64,000 bases of DNA from Molanna angustata (taxonomy: Eukaryota > Arthropoda > Insecta > Trichoptera > Molannidae): the NCBI GenBank assembly GCA_963576475.1, contig OY754980.1, forward strand, positions 27,269,486-27,333,485, written 5' to 3'. This document shows, piece by piece, positions 32,901 to 41,924 of the stretch. Position numbers and translations under genes: made by a program. A model generated the notes under the pieces. That model did not search any database and was not told where the DNA came from. It was given only the letters and a program-made list of their open reading frames with translations. Numbering within the stretch: position 1 is the stretch's first letter; the number at the start of each line of letters is the position of its first letter.

Positions 32901-35038
32901 TCTTGAGCTAAATGACACGTTGTCTAGGGGGGCTGATATAAAAAACGCTATAAGGGATCTACGTAGAATGAGCAAATTGTGATATGACTTGTCCTGTCAA
33001 AAAGAAAACACATATGTTTTCAATTTGATAAAAAAACTAAAAACATTTTTTGGGACAAGATATATAATACAATACTTCACTCATAATATTAGACACCTAA
33101 AAATCTTTATTCATGATTTTAGAAACGGAACTCTTGTTTTTCAATTATGTTGTTCTCTGGGTATATAACACATAATGTAGGTATTTCTTGTAGTTCGGTG
33201 TGTACCTATGTCTTCTTTTATTATTCTTCTTCTCTTTCTAGGCCTGTTGATCTGTTTTTATTATTTATTTATTTAATTTTGTATTGATTCTCGAGAAAAT
33301 AACAGGTACTTGGTATGTCAAATATTAATTTAACACGGACCCAATAACAGGTGCCACATTTTGCATACTGGTAATATTTATCGTCTCACAGAACCAGTCT
33401 GAAAACACAATTAAAAACTGTGTCTCCATCGGGATTTGAACCTGGGACTTTAGAGTCAGGAGTCGGACATTCAACCAACTGAGCCACGGAGGCTGTCAAT
33501 AATGTAAACAATAACTTCTTCCAACCAATCAAAACAACGTGAGGCCATAAATAGTGTAGTTGTAGGTTCCTATTTTAAATTTATAACAAAAAAATTACAC
33601 AAACACATTAATACAGAAAGGAAGAAGATAGAGGTTGTAGGAGGAGATAGAAGATGGAGAAGGAGAGACAATATTAATAATCCTACGTCAATTCCATTCT
33701 TGAGACATAGATTGTCAGCTATTCTTCCATATATTGGGATGACGTGTTGGAGGTCAACGGTCCTATTCCTTGCCACTTTAGACTTAGACATTCGTTTGTT
33801 CCAGAACATTCTTCTCTCTCGATCCCATATATACAATATGTTTATGTAATATTAAATAAAAAACGTTTTTTATTTTTTTGCAGAACCGAGAGCCTTTGTT
33901 TATGCCCAATACGTGTCCAAATAATGAATTATTGTACCCTGGAGATCAGCTAGATGACTGGATATGTGATTGCAAACCTGGTATTAACTTTTTCAATCAG
34001 TATAGTCTTAATTCTTCTTCTTTTATGTAGACCTTTGGGTCTGTTTTAAGTTGATTCCCAGCCATCCCTGCATCTTTAAGGCGGTCTACCGCGAGGGCGG
34101 GTTCCGTGAGGCTGATTGTGCAGCACGATATGAGGAAGTCTGGGAAGTCTTGATTCAAACATCTCAAATGAACCTATCTGAAAAACAGACAAACTTAAAA
34201 TAAAATATTTTATTATAAGCAATGTCAGGACGAAGTATTTTTTTATTTCAAATAATTGAAAAGTCCCTAAGATCGTCCTATAGAGAAGAATAAAAAAATC
34301 GTATACGTATCATTTTGATTCATATTTTCATAATTTAAACTATCATAAAAATATAATATAAATAACCTTCATAAAAAAATAAATAAAAAATAAAGAAGGG
34401 GTTCTTCAATAAATTACTTCATTTAAAAAATCTCTATTTTTAATTTCTAAATATTTTTTCCTTTACCCTAATTTACCTACATAATATATGTAATATTTAA
34501 TGCGCCTACACCTCTGATAAATTCTCATTGCCGATTTGTGCTTTTGTCCTCAGCTTACATCTACTATCCGAAAAACGAAGAGTGCTACGCCGCATTCGAA
34601 AAGGGTCCGTGCGAAGAAAACGAGTACCTGGCGATGCCCGAGAAAGGATTCGTCCCGATCTGCATACCGAATGTCTGCAGGAACGGGAGGGTACCGCGAA
34701 TTAACAAGAAGAACAAGACCAAGTGCGTCAAGCTGGGTGAGCCTTGCGACATCAACACGCAGAGGCGATATGGTGTCAACAGCACCACGCTGAAAGTGGA
34801 ATGTCTCAAAGCTCCGGGGGTGGTGACTCGGTTCGGCGACATGGAGGAGGGCGTCAGCCAACCCACGACAGAGACGATCAAGCAGCCCGTCACGGCGGGA
34901 ACAACGACTTCACGACCTTTGAAACCGAAGCCAGGAACCCCAACGGGCCCACCCGTGTGCTATCCAGGATGTAAGAGGATCCACATTGGACGGTGTCCTC
35001 AATTGGCTGTTACGCCGTCGCCGATCGTCGGATATTAA
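23835..35038 (+). CDS. Secreted cysteine-rich DUF4789-type protein (gene span)
   Basis: Three exons (23,835-23,966; 33,884-33,980; 34,554-35,038) join in phase into 237 residues. A signal peptide (MSSLYHTVFPYIIFVFLFAR, then VAS/ES as the likely cleavage) is followed by ~215 residues with 13 cysteines. Spacings such as CPNNELLYPG, ECYAAFEKGPCEENEYL and CVKLGEPC are typical of the insect DUF4789 family. Its biochemical role is unknown; members are secreted or cuticle-associated. A Thr/Pro-rich stretch precedes a final three-cysteine cluster (CYPGCKRIHIGRC). Intron 1 is about 9.9 kb and loaded with LINEs, SINEs and MITEs. G+C is much higher in exon 3 than nearby. Confidence 0.88.
24100..24360 (+). 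repeat. Repeat RA fragment in intron 1
   Basis: Shares GTGGAGAGTTATAATTTCAC and GAGAATTCACACTATGAGTT with the RA repeats at 20,150-20,260 and 27,600-27,700. No coding capacity. Confidence 0.5.
24361..25065. other. Intron 1 sequence, nothing recognised
   Basis: AT-rich with short TACCTACCTACC words. No repeat family or exon-like frame was recognised. Confidence 0.4.
25076..25370 (+). mobile_element. SINE S2 copy, head truncated
   Basis: GGATTTGATTCCCGGTGAGG (B-box region) and ACACAGTTATCAATTGTGTT, then GATCTGTGAGACGATAAGTA, match the complement of S2 at 33,370-33,450. The distal phrase before 25,360 (AATATTTGAC) matches the S2 tail. Confidence 0.6.
25960..26860 (+). mobile_element. CR1/Jockey-type LINE 3' end
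   Basis: The plus strand encodes ITLEQSLLLPLLDYADVCYL, INKLERLQNVCIRFIFGLKK and, after a frameshift, TLFNPNSPQYLKT and SNHGLSLRCAERTTLT, then VRSARLWNNLSPDITSSNSL. This is the usual post-RT region of such elements. The 3' UTR holds AAATTGCCTAATGGCAATAA (hairpin) and ends in (AAAT)n near 26,850. 5'-truncated, with frameshifts. Confidence 0.8.
26930..27420 (-). mobile_element. Same LINE 3' end, opposite orientation
   Basis: From GCACATTGGCGGGCTTATTG to ACACCAAGATAAGTAATTAA it is the reverse complement of 26,650-26,825. The two copies lie tail to tail around 26,890 and could form a ~180-bp stem. Confidence 0.8.
27425..27520 (+). mobile_element. SINE S1 fragment
   Basis: GCATAAGCATTTATACTTAG and AAGGACATATTCATTCTTTA match the tail half of S1 in plus orientation. 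The tRNA-like head is missing. Confidence 0.6.
27570..28165 (+). repeat. Repeat RA, longest copy
   Basis: TGGGGAGTTCTGATTTCGCA begins and GAGGAGTTTAGCGTTGGCCA with CAACACACTCGTTT ends the shared region. The 20,110-20,990 copies have the same two ends. No open frame. Confidence 0.5.
28639..29282. mobile_element. TIR element E1, copy 1 (CAGGGGGG...ACTCATGA)
   Basis: The left end CAGGGGGGCTACTCATGACA pairs with the right end TTCATGAGTCGCTCTG. Internal phrases TCTTAGCTTGCCTTAAATCT and TTAATCATGAAAATTTGTTG match copy 2 at 35,596-36,456. Both ends are clear although the element encodes nothing. Confidence 0.7.
29640..29740. repeat. Hairpin AGCAACTCGC...GCGAGTTGCT, repeated elsewhere
   Basis: AAGCAACTCGCCCACGCGAG begins a perfect 10-bp-stem hairpin at about 29,691-29,713. 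The same sequence with its flank TTCAATTTATAAAGC recurs at 50,013-50,052. It may be the end hairpin of a non-autonomous element, for example Helitron-like, but a CTRR end is not seen. Confidence 0.45.
30420..30590 (+). mobile_element. LINE 3' end with (GTAT)n tail
   Basis: CAAGATAGAAGTAAGTGGCG and GTAAGGGATATGGCGTGATG precede GTATGTATGTATG. A minus-strand relative is at 20,600-20,690, and a similar motif occurs inside Rep1. The -QDR.KWR- coding trace is typical of the last codons of some LINEs. Confidence 0.55.
31330..31362. repeat. Hairpin CCCGTCTCA...TGAGACGGG
   Basis: A perfect 9-bp stem with a ~14-nt loop lies in otherwise AT-rich DNA. A diverged relative (CCCCACTAGGCAAAAGCCTG) is at 59,119. 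It probably belongs to a LINE 3' UTR. Confidence 0.4.
31585..32320 (+). repeat. Rep1: two partial units head to tail
   Basis: CATGTAACACATGAGATCCA occurs at 31,599 and again at 31,951. Between them are ATGCTGCGAGGCCTCTAGTT and CACGCATCTTGGCTTAACTA, the end of a unit. A foreign 100-bp AT segment interrupts at 31,770-31,875. The arrangement implies Rep1 can sit in tandem. Confidence 0.7.
32829..32936. mobile_element. CAGCCCCC-family MITE, copy 2
   Basis: The arms AAGAAACAAGAAAAGATAA and TTATCTTTTCTTGAGCTAAA flank a short centre with ATGTATGGAAGTGACAT. The right end GTTGTCTAGGGGGGCTGAT is the fuller form of copy 1's end. Confidence 0.65.
33280..33500 (-). mobile_element. SINE S2, best-preserved copy
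   Basis: The minus strand has TGGCTCAGTTGG (A box) and GGTTCAAATCC (B box). Then come GGAGACACAG, GTGTTTTCAGACTGG and GTGAGACGATAAATATTACC, the tail TTAAATTAATATTTGACATA, and CTGTTATTTTCTCGAG at the end. Pol III promoter boxes are near consensus. It lies in intron 1 of the DUF4789-type gene. Confidence 0.8.
33884..33980 (+). CDS. DUF4789-type gene exon 2
   Basis: Acceptor TTTTTTTGCAG and donor GTATTA bound 32 codons plus one base. It encodes NREPLFMPNTCPNNELLYPG and DQLDDWICDCKP. Three cysteines begin the DUF4789-like region. Phase 0 in and phase 1 out fit both neighbours. Confidence 0.86.
34010..34185 (-). mobile_element. LINE 3' fragment with (GAA)n end in intron 2
   Basis: TTCTTCTTCTTTTATGTAGA begins (complement of a GAA tail) and CGGTCTACCGCGAGGGCG continues. 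The architecture is as in the LINE 3' end at 18,171 (TTCTTCGTTTAGTAGACC). About 170 bp remain inside the 573-bp intron 2. Confidence 0.6.
34554..35038 (+). CDS. DUF4789-type gene exon 3 (C-terminus)
   Basis: After acceptor TTTTGTCCTCAG the frame gives AYIYYPKNEECYAAFEKGPC, PEKGFVPICIPNVCRNGRVP, KTKCVKLGEPC and a Thr/Pro/Lys linker. It ends PVCYPGCKRIHIGRCPQL, a short tail and TAA at 35,036-35,038. Ten cysteines lie here. Coding G+C is high, unlike the flanks. Confidence 0.9.
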
Positions 35039-35363
35039 ACGTCCTCAAATGAACATAAAAAATAGTATTTATTTGAAATAATAACAAGCTACACACGATA
35101 CGATAAGCATGACAGTTTTACCTTCACACACTTGCCTCAACTCAAATTTTCTTTTGCTGACAAAAAATATTTCTGATTTGAAGTATCCGATGCCCGCTAA
35201 ATTTGATTATATTTAACGATCGAAAACAATAATATTGTATCTACTAGAAAAATTTAGACAGTTTGATTAGTTTTTGATCGATTGACTGAATTCAAACTTA
35301 AAAAAAATCACTTGTGCCATAACATTATAAAAATAATATTTTGAAACTGTTAAACAATACACT

Positions 35364-35490
35364 CAGGGGGGAAAGTCAGGAGTTCTATAACATCTTAAGA
35401 TATTATAGAACTCCATAAGATAATTATATCCATGATATGGGTAAACATGGATGGTTTTGATTCCGCCGGTTGACTAGACTTGCCCCCCTG
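35364..35490. mobile_element. CAGGGGGG..AAGTC MITE, copy 2 (deleted)
   Basis: The left end CAGGGGGGAAAGTC and right end GACTAGACTTGCCCCCCTG match the 17,108-17,301 element. The left arm lost its outer part, so TIRs extend only ~14 bp before the GAACTCC palindrome. It is ~330 bp after the stop of the DUF4789-type gene. Confidence 0.75.
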
Positions 35491-35595
35491 ACATGTGAAA
35501 TTCAGGCAGTACATTATAAGGTAGGTATTTCCGTCGTATGTCATTCTACATAGATACTGTATGAAGTGATGGGTACATCGGTACATACGTGTATT

Positions 35596-36456
35596 CAGGG
35601 GGGGATACTCATGACACGTTCTTAATACGTTCTTAGCTTGCCTTAATCTTAAAAATGTATAAATAAGTATTCGAACATAATCAAATCTTAATCTTTATAT
35701 ACATTTAATCATGAAAATTTGTTAATGTCAACGTTCAGTATGAAATTTTCATTCTTCTCTTCTTCTGGGTCACAATCCTAAGATTGGTCTGCACCAAACA
35801 CTCGATCTTTCCACTTGACTCTATCGTCCGCCAGTCTCTGCATCTCTTTGTAGCTGCTACACCGCACGTCACCGATTATCTGGTCTATATAGTTATTTCT
35901 GGGGTGACCTCTACAGTTACCCCCATCAATCATTCCTTCGACGATGTTAAAAAGCAGGCCTGGGTGCCGGATGTTGTGGCCTATCCAAGTTGTTCTCTGT
36001 TGGGCAATTCTTTTCATAATTTGCCTTGTCTCTCCAACCCTACTTAGTACCTCGTCGTTGCTGATGTGTTCTGACCAGTGAACTTTAGCCATGCGTCTGT
36101 AGCACCACATCTCAAACGCAGACAGACGTCCCGTTTCCCGTTGGCTGATGGTCCATGTTTCACAGCCATATAGCAGTACACTCCAGACAAGAGACTTGAT
36201 CAAATTTTTCCTGATTTTGATGGAAATGTTAGGGGATTCAAAAATTGTTGTTTTTTTGTTGAAGGCGACTCTTGCTTGGTTGATTCTGCTTTTGATGTCT
36301 GCTGTTGAACGTCCGTCTTGATATATTCATTAATTCATTATTTTTCATTAATTGTTGTATAAATCAATGTTATTATTCAATTAATTTAACCTCAACGATT
36401 GCTAAAGTCTGAAGTTGATCTTAATTTTACTTAAATTAACTTCGTGAGTAGCCCTG
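35596..36456. mobile_element. TIR element E1, copy 2, carrying a LINE
   Basis: The ends are CAGGGGGGGATACTCATGAC and CTTCGTGAGTAGCCCTG. Internal sequence matches E1 copy 1 on both sides of 35,746-36,349, where a LINE is inserted with the duplication TTTTCATT. Without the LINE it is about 265 bp. Confidence 0.8.
35754..36341 (-). mobile_element. LINE C-terminus inserted in E1
   Basis: The target duplication TTTTCATT is at 35,746-35,753 and 36,342-36,349. The minus frame reads MIKSLVWSVLLYGCETWTIS, then FEMWCYRRMAKVHWSEHISN and DRVKWKDRVFGADQS to a stop at 35,778, followed by a GAA-rich tail. 5'-truncated insertion, ~140 codons open. Confidence 0.88.
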
Positions 36457-36466
36457 GATTTCTGAT

Positions 36467-37898
36467 TCATCGACTTGATTCACAAGTAAAATTCATCATC
36501 ATATTAAATTTATACATTGTATTTTGATTCTCAGGAATCTTGATGTCGTCACTACTTTCACTATGTTCACTGCTTTCTGTGAAAAATATAGGATATGATG
36601 TATAAGTTCAAACATCTCAATATAAAAGGATATTAAGTACCAGTTGAATTTGATATAAAATAAGACAGTAAAAATAGTATTTAAAATTATTTTATTGACA
36701 CTTTTTTTCAAATTTTATAGGTATACAATTTCTTGTAAAACTTTACATTACTGTAAAATATCATCTCCTTGAAAAATTATATACTTACATGCAAGTATAT
36801 ACCTACCTATATTTATTTCATATACAAATTAAAAATTTCATATAAAATTATTTTAGTTAAAATTTCATATAAAATGATTTTAGTTAAAATTTTCTAATGT
36901 AACTCTTTCAGTTCGGAGCAATTACAAATTTAATGTGAGAAAAAATCTTTGAACATTCCTAAGTATGTTGTGAAAGATAAAACTGCGCAGTTATAACGTA
37001 CTGTGTGTAGATATTATTCATTCAGGTAAACCTGAATGTGTGTACTCGTACATAAACATTCTACAAAGATGTGTGTTATAAAGTATTTTTTTAAACAAAG
37101 TTAGAATACTTTGAATGTGTTTATACAATAAAACAGGTGAATGATCTATGTATTTTTGAATCCTTGATGATATTTAGTGAAAATAAAACATCTTATTTAA
37201 ATAATATGTATTTTCGATATTGTTTTTATTAATATTTTGTTGAAATTATTAAATAGTAGGGTTTGCAATCCAGGAAACAGGATCCGATAATATGGCGGAT
37301 CCAGCGCCATGAGAAGTCTATCGGATCCGGTACCAATTGGACGAATCCGATAATTGGATCCGGTAAATTAAAAAAATCACGATAACCATTTTTTTCATTT
37401 ATTTATTTACATGTATGTAAGTATAGCTGTCGTAAAACAACTTGAATCAGTCAACTAGTTTATAATATATTAATTTTGTAATACTCTCACTTGATCATCT
37501 TTTATACCTTAAGTTGATTTTGGAAAAGGAAAAATTGTATCGGTATGACCAATCCGCACAATTCCGCCCGAATCCGAGCTTATCGAAATTGAAGCCAAAT
37601 TGCATTCCCTATTAAGTAGGTACATACCATTATAATAAATTATAAGTAATGGTAAATTTCGTTCAATGTTACGAATCGCTCAGTCTAATGCATCTTATTA
37701 GAATTGTATCATTATAAGTCTTTCGTTGCGGTTCAAATAATTTATGTTTGAAATTAAGTACTTACCTTCAAGGCAAAAATCGCATAAAATAATAAATAAT
37801 AGTAAAAATATTTCTTGAACGAATATTTTTAGGTATTTATAACTTATGAACGAATTGTTGAAATCTTCAACATTATTGTATACATACCTGCTATTCAT
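36467..37898 (-). CDS. Candidate two-exon gene for an 80-residue peptide
   Basis: Exon A (37,898-37,766) runs from ATG to a perfect donor GTAAGT and ends in phase 1. It encodes a long N-region and a hydrophobic stretch EIFLLLFIILCDFCLE that could be a signal anchor. Exon B (36,576-36,467) starts after TTTTTCACAG. It continues in phase as SSEHSESSDDIKIPENQNTM, ending FTCESSR and TGA. The phase match and splice sites support it. There is no recognisable family, the N-terminal 25 residues are unusual ahead of a signal sequence, and E1 begins only ~10 bp past the stop. It could be a chance combination. Confidence 0.28.
37257..37611. mobile_element. hAT-like MITE rich in GGATCCG
   Basis: Ends TAGGGTTTGCAATCC and GCAT(T)CCCTA are inverted partners. 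The flanks TTAAATAG (37,249-37,256) and TTAAGTAG (37,612-37,619) form a 7/8 target duplication. The interior repeats GGATCCGATAATTGGATCCG-type words. No transposase. It lies in the intron of the candidate 80-residue gene. Confidence 0.75.
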
Positions 37899-39199
37899 TT
37901 CAATTTCGAATCACTCAATTTTGGGCCAAGTTGGAAAATTAAATTCATAAAATCCCCTCCTAAATAACCAGTCTATTTGTAGTTACTGTTATCGGATTCT
38001 ATTTTCATGAATTACTTACCTATTTTATTAATCTCCGAAGGTAACTTAAAGGGTTATGTCATCCGTTAAGTTGTCAAGGACCCATTCAATAGAACGTAAT
38101 GGTTAATTTGATATAATATTAATAACAATATAATAAGAATTTCGCGTGTAATTGAAAAGAGATTTTTATCAAAAGCAAAGCAACAAAACTATAATGAAAA
38201 TTACATTCCTATAAATGTATGAGATATATTTCACCATTTTTGTTTTGTTTCCCTTCCTAACACGGGAATGGTATTTTTTTAAATTTAAAATATAATGAAT
38301 ATGTCCTTGTAACAAGTACAACGTAGGATAGGACAACGAACCAATGCAGATCCTGAAAACATTGGAAATTTTGGATTGGGAGATAGAAATAACAGAGGAC
38401 AAATGCTGATTGACTTTATGAGCAGAGAGAAATACTGTATGTCAACATTCTTTCAAAAACCGAAACAAACAAAATGGACGTGGAGAAGTCCGGGTGGGAT
38501 TATACAAAATGAAATTGACTATTTTTTAATATAAAATAAAAAAGTGTGTACGGATGTATCAGTCATAAATAGATTCAACGCAGGCAGTGACCACAGACTG
38601 ATAAGAGCCAAATTATCCGTGAACCTCCGAAAGGAGAGAAAAATATGATAACAAAAGTTAATTTAAATGACATATCGGATTTGAAAGAAAGGAAAAATGA
38701 ATACCACATTCATCACATTAAAAGGTAAATTGGACCATCTTATGCATCTAAGTCCTGATGACTTGAGTGCTAAGATCGTAAATGATGTACGTGGAGCTGT
38801 AAAGAGCGTAATATGTGCTCTACGAAAACAGAAAACCTCCAAGATATCCGCTGAAACTGTGACATTAATAGTATTTAGAAGAAATACTAGTAAGGATTCT
38901 CCAAAATACGAGGAAATAAATAAACGAGTCAAGAAGGCGATTAGAAAAGATATCAGAGCATACAACACCCAACACATACGACAAGCCATAGAAGATAACA
39001 TGAACATGAAGGTTCTACGCCCAAATTTCAGTAAATGCAGAGAAAGGATTAGCTGTATGACGATACGAAAGGACAATAGAATATTAGCGCACGAAAAAGA
39101 AGACATAGTAGCTATCGTACAAAATTTTTATAAAAACCTAGATATAAACAACATATTCCAACACCGTGGCAACTGAGATCAAGAAGCAATCAACGAATA

Positions 39200-39760
39200 A
39201 TGAACGTTGGTTCCGAAGAAATTCCTGAAGTCATCAAACTAGAAGTAAAAGCTGCACTGAAAGAGATGAAGAACAGGAAAAGCCCAGGAGAAGATAAAAT
39301 CACCGCAGAAATGTTAAAATATGGCGGAGACTCTCTGGAGGATGCCTTGTGTATATTGTTAAATAAATGTCTTGACGAAGAGATGATACCAGAAACATGG
39401 CAAAATGCGGAAGTCAAAATACTCTTCAAGAAAGGAGACCCCAATAAAGTAGAAAACTATAGACCAATAAGTTTGCTCAGTATATTGTACAAACTATTAA
39501 CAAAAATAATAACAAAACGACTGACGAGCAAATTCGACCTATACCAACCAGTGGAACAAGCAGGATTCCGGAAAGGCTACAGCACTATTGACCATATTCA
39601 TACTATACGTTTGCTGATAGAGAAGTGTACTGAGTATAATGTCCCACTGTGCTTAGGGTTTGTCGATTACCAGAAAGCTTTTGACTCCATTGAAACATGG
39701 GCCATACTGCAAGCAAGAATAGACTCTAGGTATACAACGCTAATAAAAAACTTGTACTAA
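39200..39760 (+). pseudogene. LINE reverse transcriptase N-terminal half
   Basis: 186 codons hold RT blocks 1-4: MKNRKSPGEDKITAEMLKYG, EEMIPETWQNAEVKILFKKG, ENYRPISLLSILYKLLTKII, EQAGFRKGYSTIDHI and FVDYQKAFDSIE. These cover the fingers and first palm aspartate. A frameshift after KNLY moves the frame to the next fragment at ~39,770. Confidence 0.85.
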
Positions 39761-39869
39761 CAAATATGCAACAATACAGGTTAAATTTAATGAGGACTGG
39801 TCAACAGATAAAATTGAAGTTAAAAGAGGAATCCAACAGGGGGATACAATATCCCCAACACTGTTCACA

Positions 39870-40539
39870 TTGGCATTGAAATACGTCTTTAAAAAGCTAA
39901 ACTGGGAAAACAAAGGTGTCCGCATTGATGGGAAAAAAGTAAGCCATCCAAGATTTGCTGACCATATTGTCCTGGTTAGCAACAACCCCCAAGAGCTGGC
40001 AGAAATGCTGCTAGAGTTAAATGAGGTCTCCAAAAATGTGGGACTTTGTATGAACCTGGCTAAAACAAAAGTAATGGGCACAAACGACTTTAGCGATGAT
40101 AGCGATTGTATATGAAGCGTGTGTGCTGCCGGTTGCTACATATGGCCTAGAAACAGTAACTCTCTCTAAACTGAGTGCCGAGAAACTGCGAGTCACCCAA
40201 AGAGCTATGCAAAGATCCATGCTGGGTCTGTCACTAAGAGACAAGGTAAGAAATGAAACGGTGAGAGAAAGAACAAAAGTAACAGATATAATCCACCGTG
40301 TGGCGACTCTGAAATGGAAATGGGCGGGACACGTAGCCAGAAGCTCGGACGAGAAGTGGACAAAGAGAATGGTGACTTGGAGACCTCGTATAACAAAGAG
40401 AGGTGTGGGGCGGCCGCAGCTGCGGTGGAGGGACGATATAACAAGATATGCTGGCATATCCTGGATGCAAACTGCACATGACAGGACGACGTGGAGTCAA
40501 ATGGAGGAGGCCTTCACTCAGGAGTGGACGAAAATAGGC
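39870..40539 (+). pseudogene. LINE RT palm remnant and C-terminal block
   Basis: TLFTLALKYVFKKLNWENKG leads to HPRFADHIVLVSNNPQELAE, where the second catalytic Asp of the FADD box has become His. An internal deletion near 40,090 joins this to YEACVLPVATYGLETVTLSK and the C-terminal GVGRPQLRWRDDITRYAG. The deletion and active-site change make it non-functional. Confidence 0.8.
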
Positions 40540-41164
40540 TGAAGAAGAAGAAAAACAAGTATATCTACATCCTCATACATTTCCTAAACTAAGTATAAAT
40601 GCTTGAACCAAATCGTGGAAGGATTTTAACTCGCGACCATTGGATTACTAACCCAGCGCGATAACTGTTTGGCGACCATCCATGCATCCATCTACAGTAC
40701 TACCCCATTGTACATATGTATGTATGTTGTATTATCGACATATTAGGGAATTCCATTCAATTTTTATAAAAAAAATATATTTTTTTAGCAAGGGTGTATG
40801 TAGATATCACATCTTTTAAACGAAGATATTACCAATTTTTATTTATTTATTTATTAAGAGATAAAACAAATAAAAAAAATGTCAGTATGGTCCATTAAAG
40901 TTTTTACATATTTTGTAAAGCGGTATCCTGAATCCTGCATTAGTTCTCGGTGTATTTGTGAAAAAAAAACTTGCTGTCTCGTTATTCTAGATGGAATTTG
41001 TATTTGAAGCATACTATTTAATTGAATGCAATCGAATTTATTTTTCTTCTGCATATTGGCGAGACTTATCATGTCATACCTTTTAAGTAAATCTCTCTAT
41101 TGCATCTGACGTTCATGACATCTTCAAGGCTACTCATGAAGTTGATTAACATAACTTAAGATCA

Positions 41165-41665
41165 AGTTCTTCCAAAGCAGCCAGATAATAGGGTATGCTG
41201 ATGACCTCAATGTAGTAGGAAGATCCCTAGTAGCAGTGCAATAAGTTTTCGAGCCCTTGGAAACATCAGCCAAAGAAATGCGACTAGTAATAAATGAAGA
41301 TAAAACAAAAATCATGAAGCAATCTAGAAACACGACGTATGTAAAATTCAAAGATAAATATAATATTGAGATGGTGGATGACTTCACCTACCTGGGTTCC
41401 AATATAACAAAAGAAAATGATGACTATGCAGAAATTAAACGAAGAGTCGTAACAGGAAAAAAGGCATTCTTCTCTCTTCTCCCAGTGCTGTAGTCAATAA
41501 GTGTTCACAGAAAAACTAAAATCACCCTTTACAAAACAATCATTAGAACAGTTATACGGGTGTGAGGCGTGGACACAATGACAAAAAAGTCCGCAGAGGT
41601 ACTGGACACCTTCGAGAGGAGGGTGCTGCGTAGAATACTGGGGCTCGTGAATGATGGCGAAGCCT
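41165..41665 (+). mobile_element. LINE RT fragment, YADD to C-terminal block
   Basis: The plus strand reads IGYADDLNVVGRSLVAVQ, then EMRLVINEDKTKIMKQSRNT and DDFTYLGSNITKENDDYAEI. After a stop come KTKITLYKTIIRTV and LDTFERRVLRRILGLVNDGE. It is close to the family at 16,021-17,790, truncated at both ends, with no (GAA)n tail. Confidence 0.8.
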
Positions 41666-41924
41666 GAAAAGTACCAAAATTTACCAAAACAAGTAAGGAT
41701 GGGTGAGGAGGAATGAGATAAATATATTTTTTTGAATTATCCTTTATATTTAAAATTTTAACCAACCGTTCTCTATACACCGATTGGGTACAATCAAACA
41801 TGTCCAGGACTGCGAAGTTATTGTTGCAACTATTGCAAGCCCGCACAATGAATGAATTCTGTCCTATAGTAGTATGCACTCGATCTGTGTAAAATAGGGT
41901 GTTACGTCTATAAACAAATATAAT

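Larger units (their letters stand above)
38319..40553 (+). mobile_element. 2.2-kb LINE: endonuclease tail, RT and C-terminus
   Basis: Plus strand: an endonuclease end (FGLGDRNNRGQMLIDFMSRE, then TKWTWRSPGG, DYFL and AGSDHRLIRAKL) lies at 38,360-38,640. A linker ORF follows at 38,697-39,173. RT occupies 39,200-40,100 with ENYRPISLLSILYKLLTKII, QAGFRKGYSTIDHI and DYQKAFDSIE. The C-terminus is at 40,096-40,539 (KWKWAGHVARSSD, GRPQLRWRDD). It ends in GAAGAAGAAG. Stops, frameshifts and FADH instead of FADD at the RT active site show it is dead. Confidence 0.92.
38294..40690 (-). mobile_element. SINE S1 split by a LINE
   Basis: The left piece 38,294-38,318 (AATGAATATGTCCTTGTAAC) and right piece from 40,554 (AACAAGTATATCTACATCCT) form one S1 copy in minus orientation. 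The B-box region is at about 40,620-40,645 (TTTTAACTCGCGACCATTGG). The intervening 38,319-40,553 is a LINE with the duplication AACAAGTA on both sides. Confidence 0.85.

Noticed and set aside
33425..33495. tRNA gene on the minus strand (good A and B boxes)
   Set aside because: The same sequence with its 3' body recurs at 5,860, 25,076 and 62,040, so it is the head of SINE S2 rather than a tRNA.
34550..34893. Two ~100-codon minus-strand ORFs opposite DUF4789-type exon 3
   Set aside because: They are shadows of a GC-rich coding exon; the plus frame has phase-correct splice sites and conserved cysteines.
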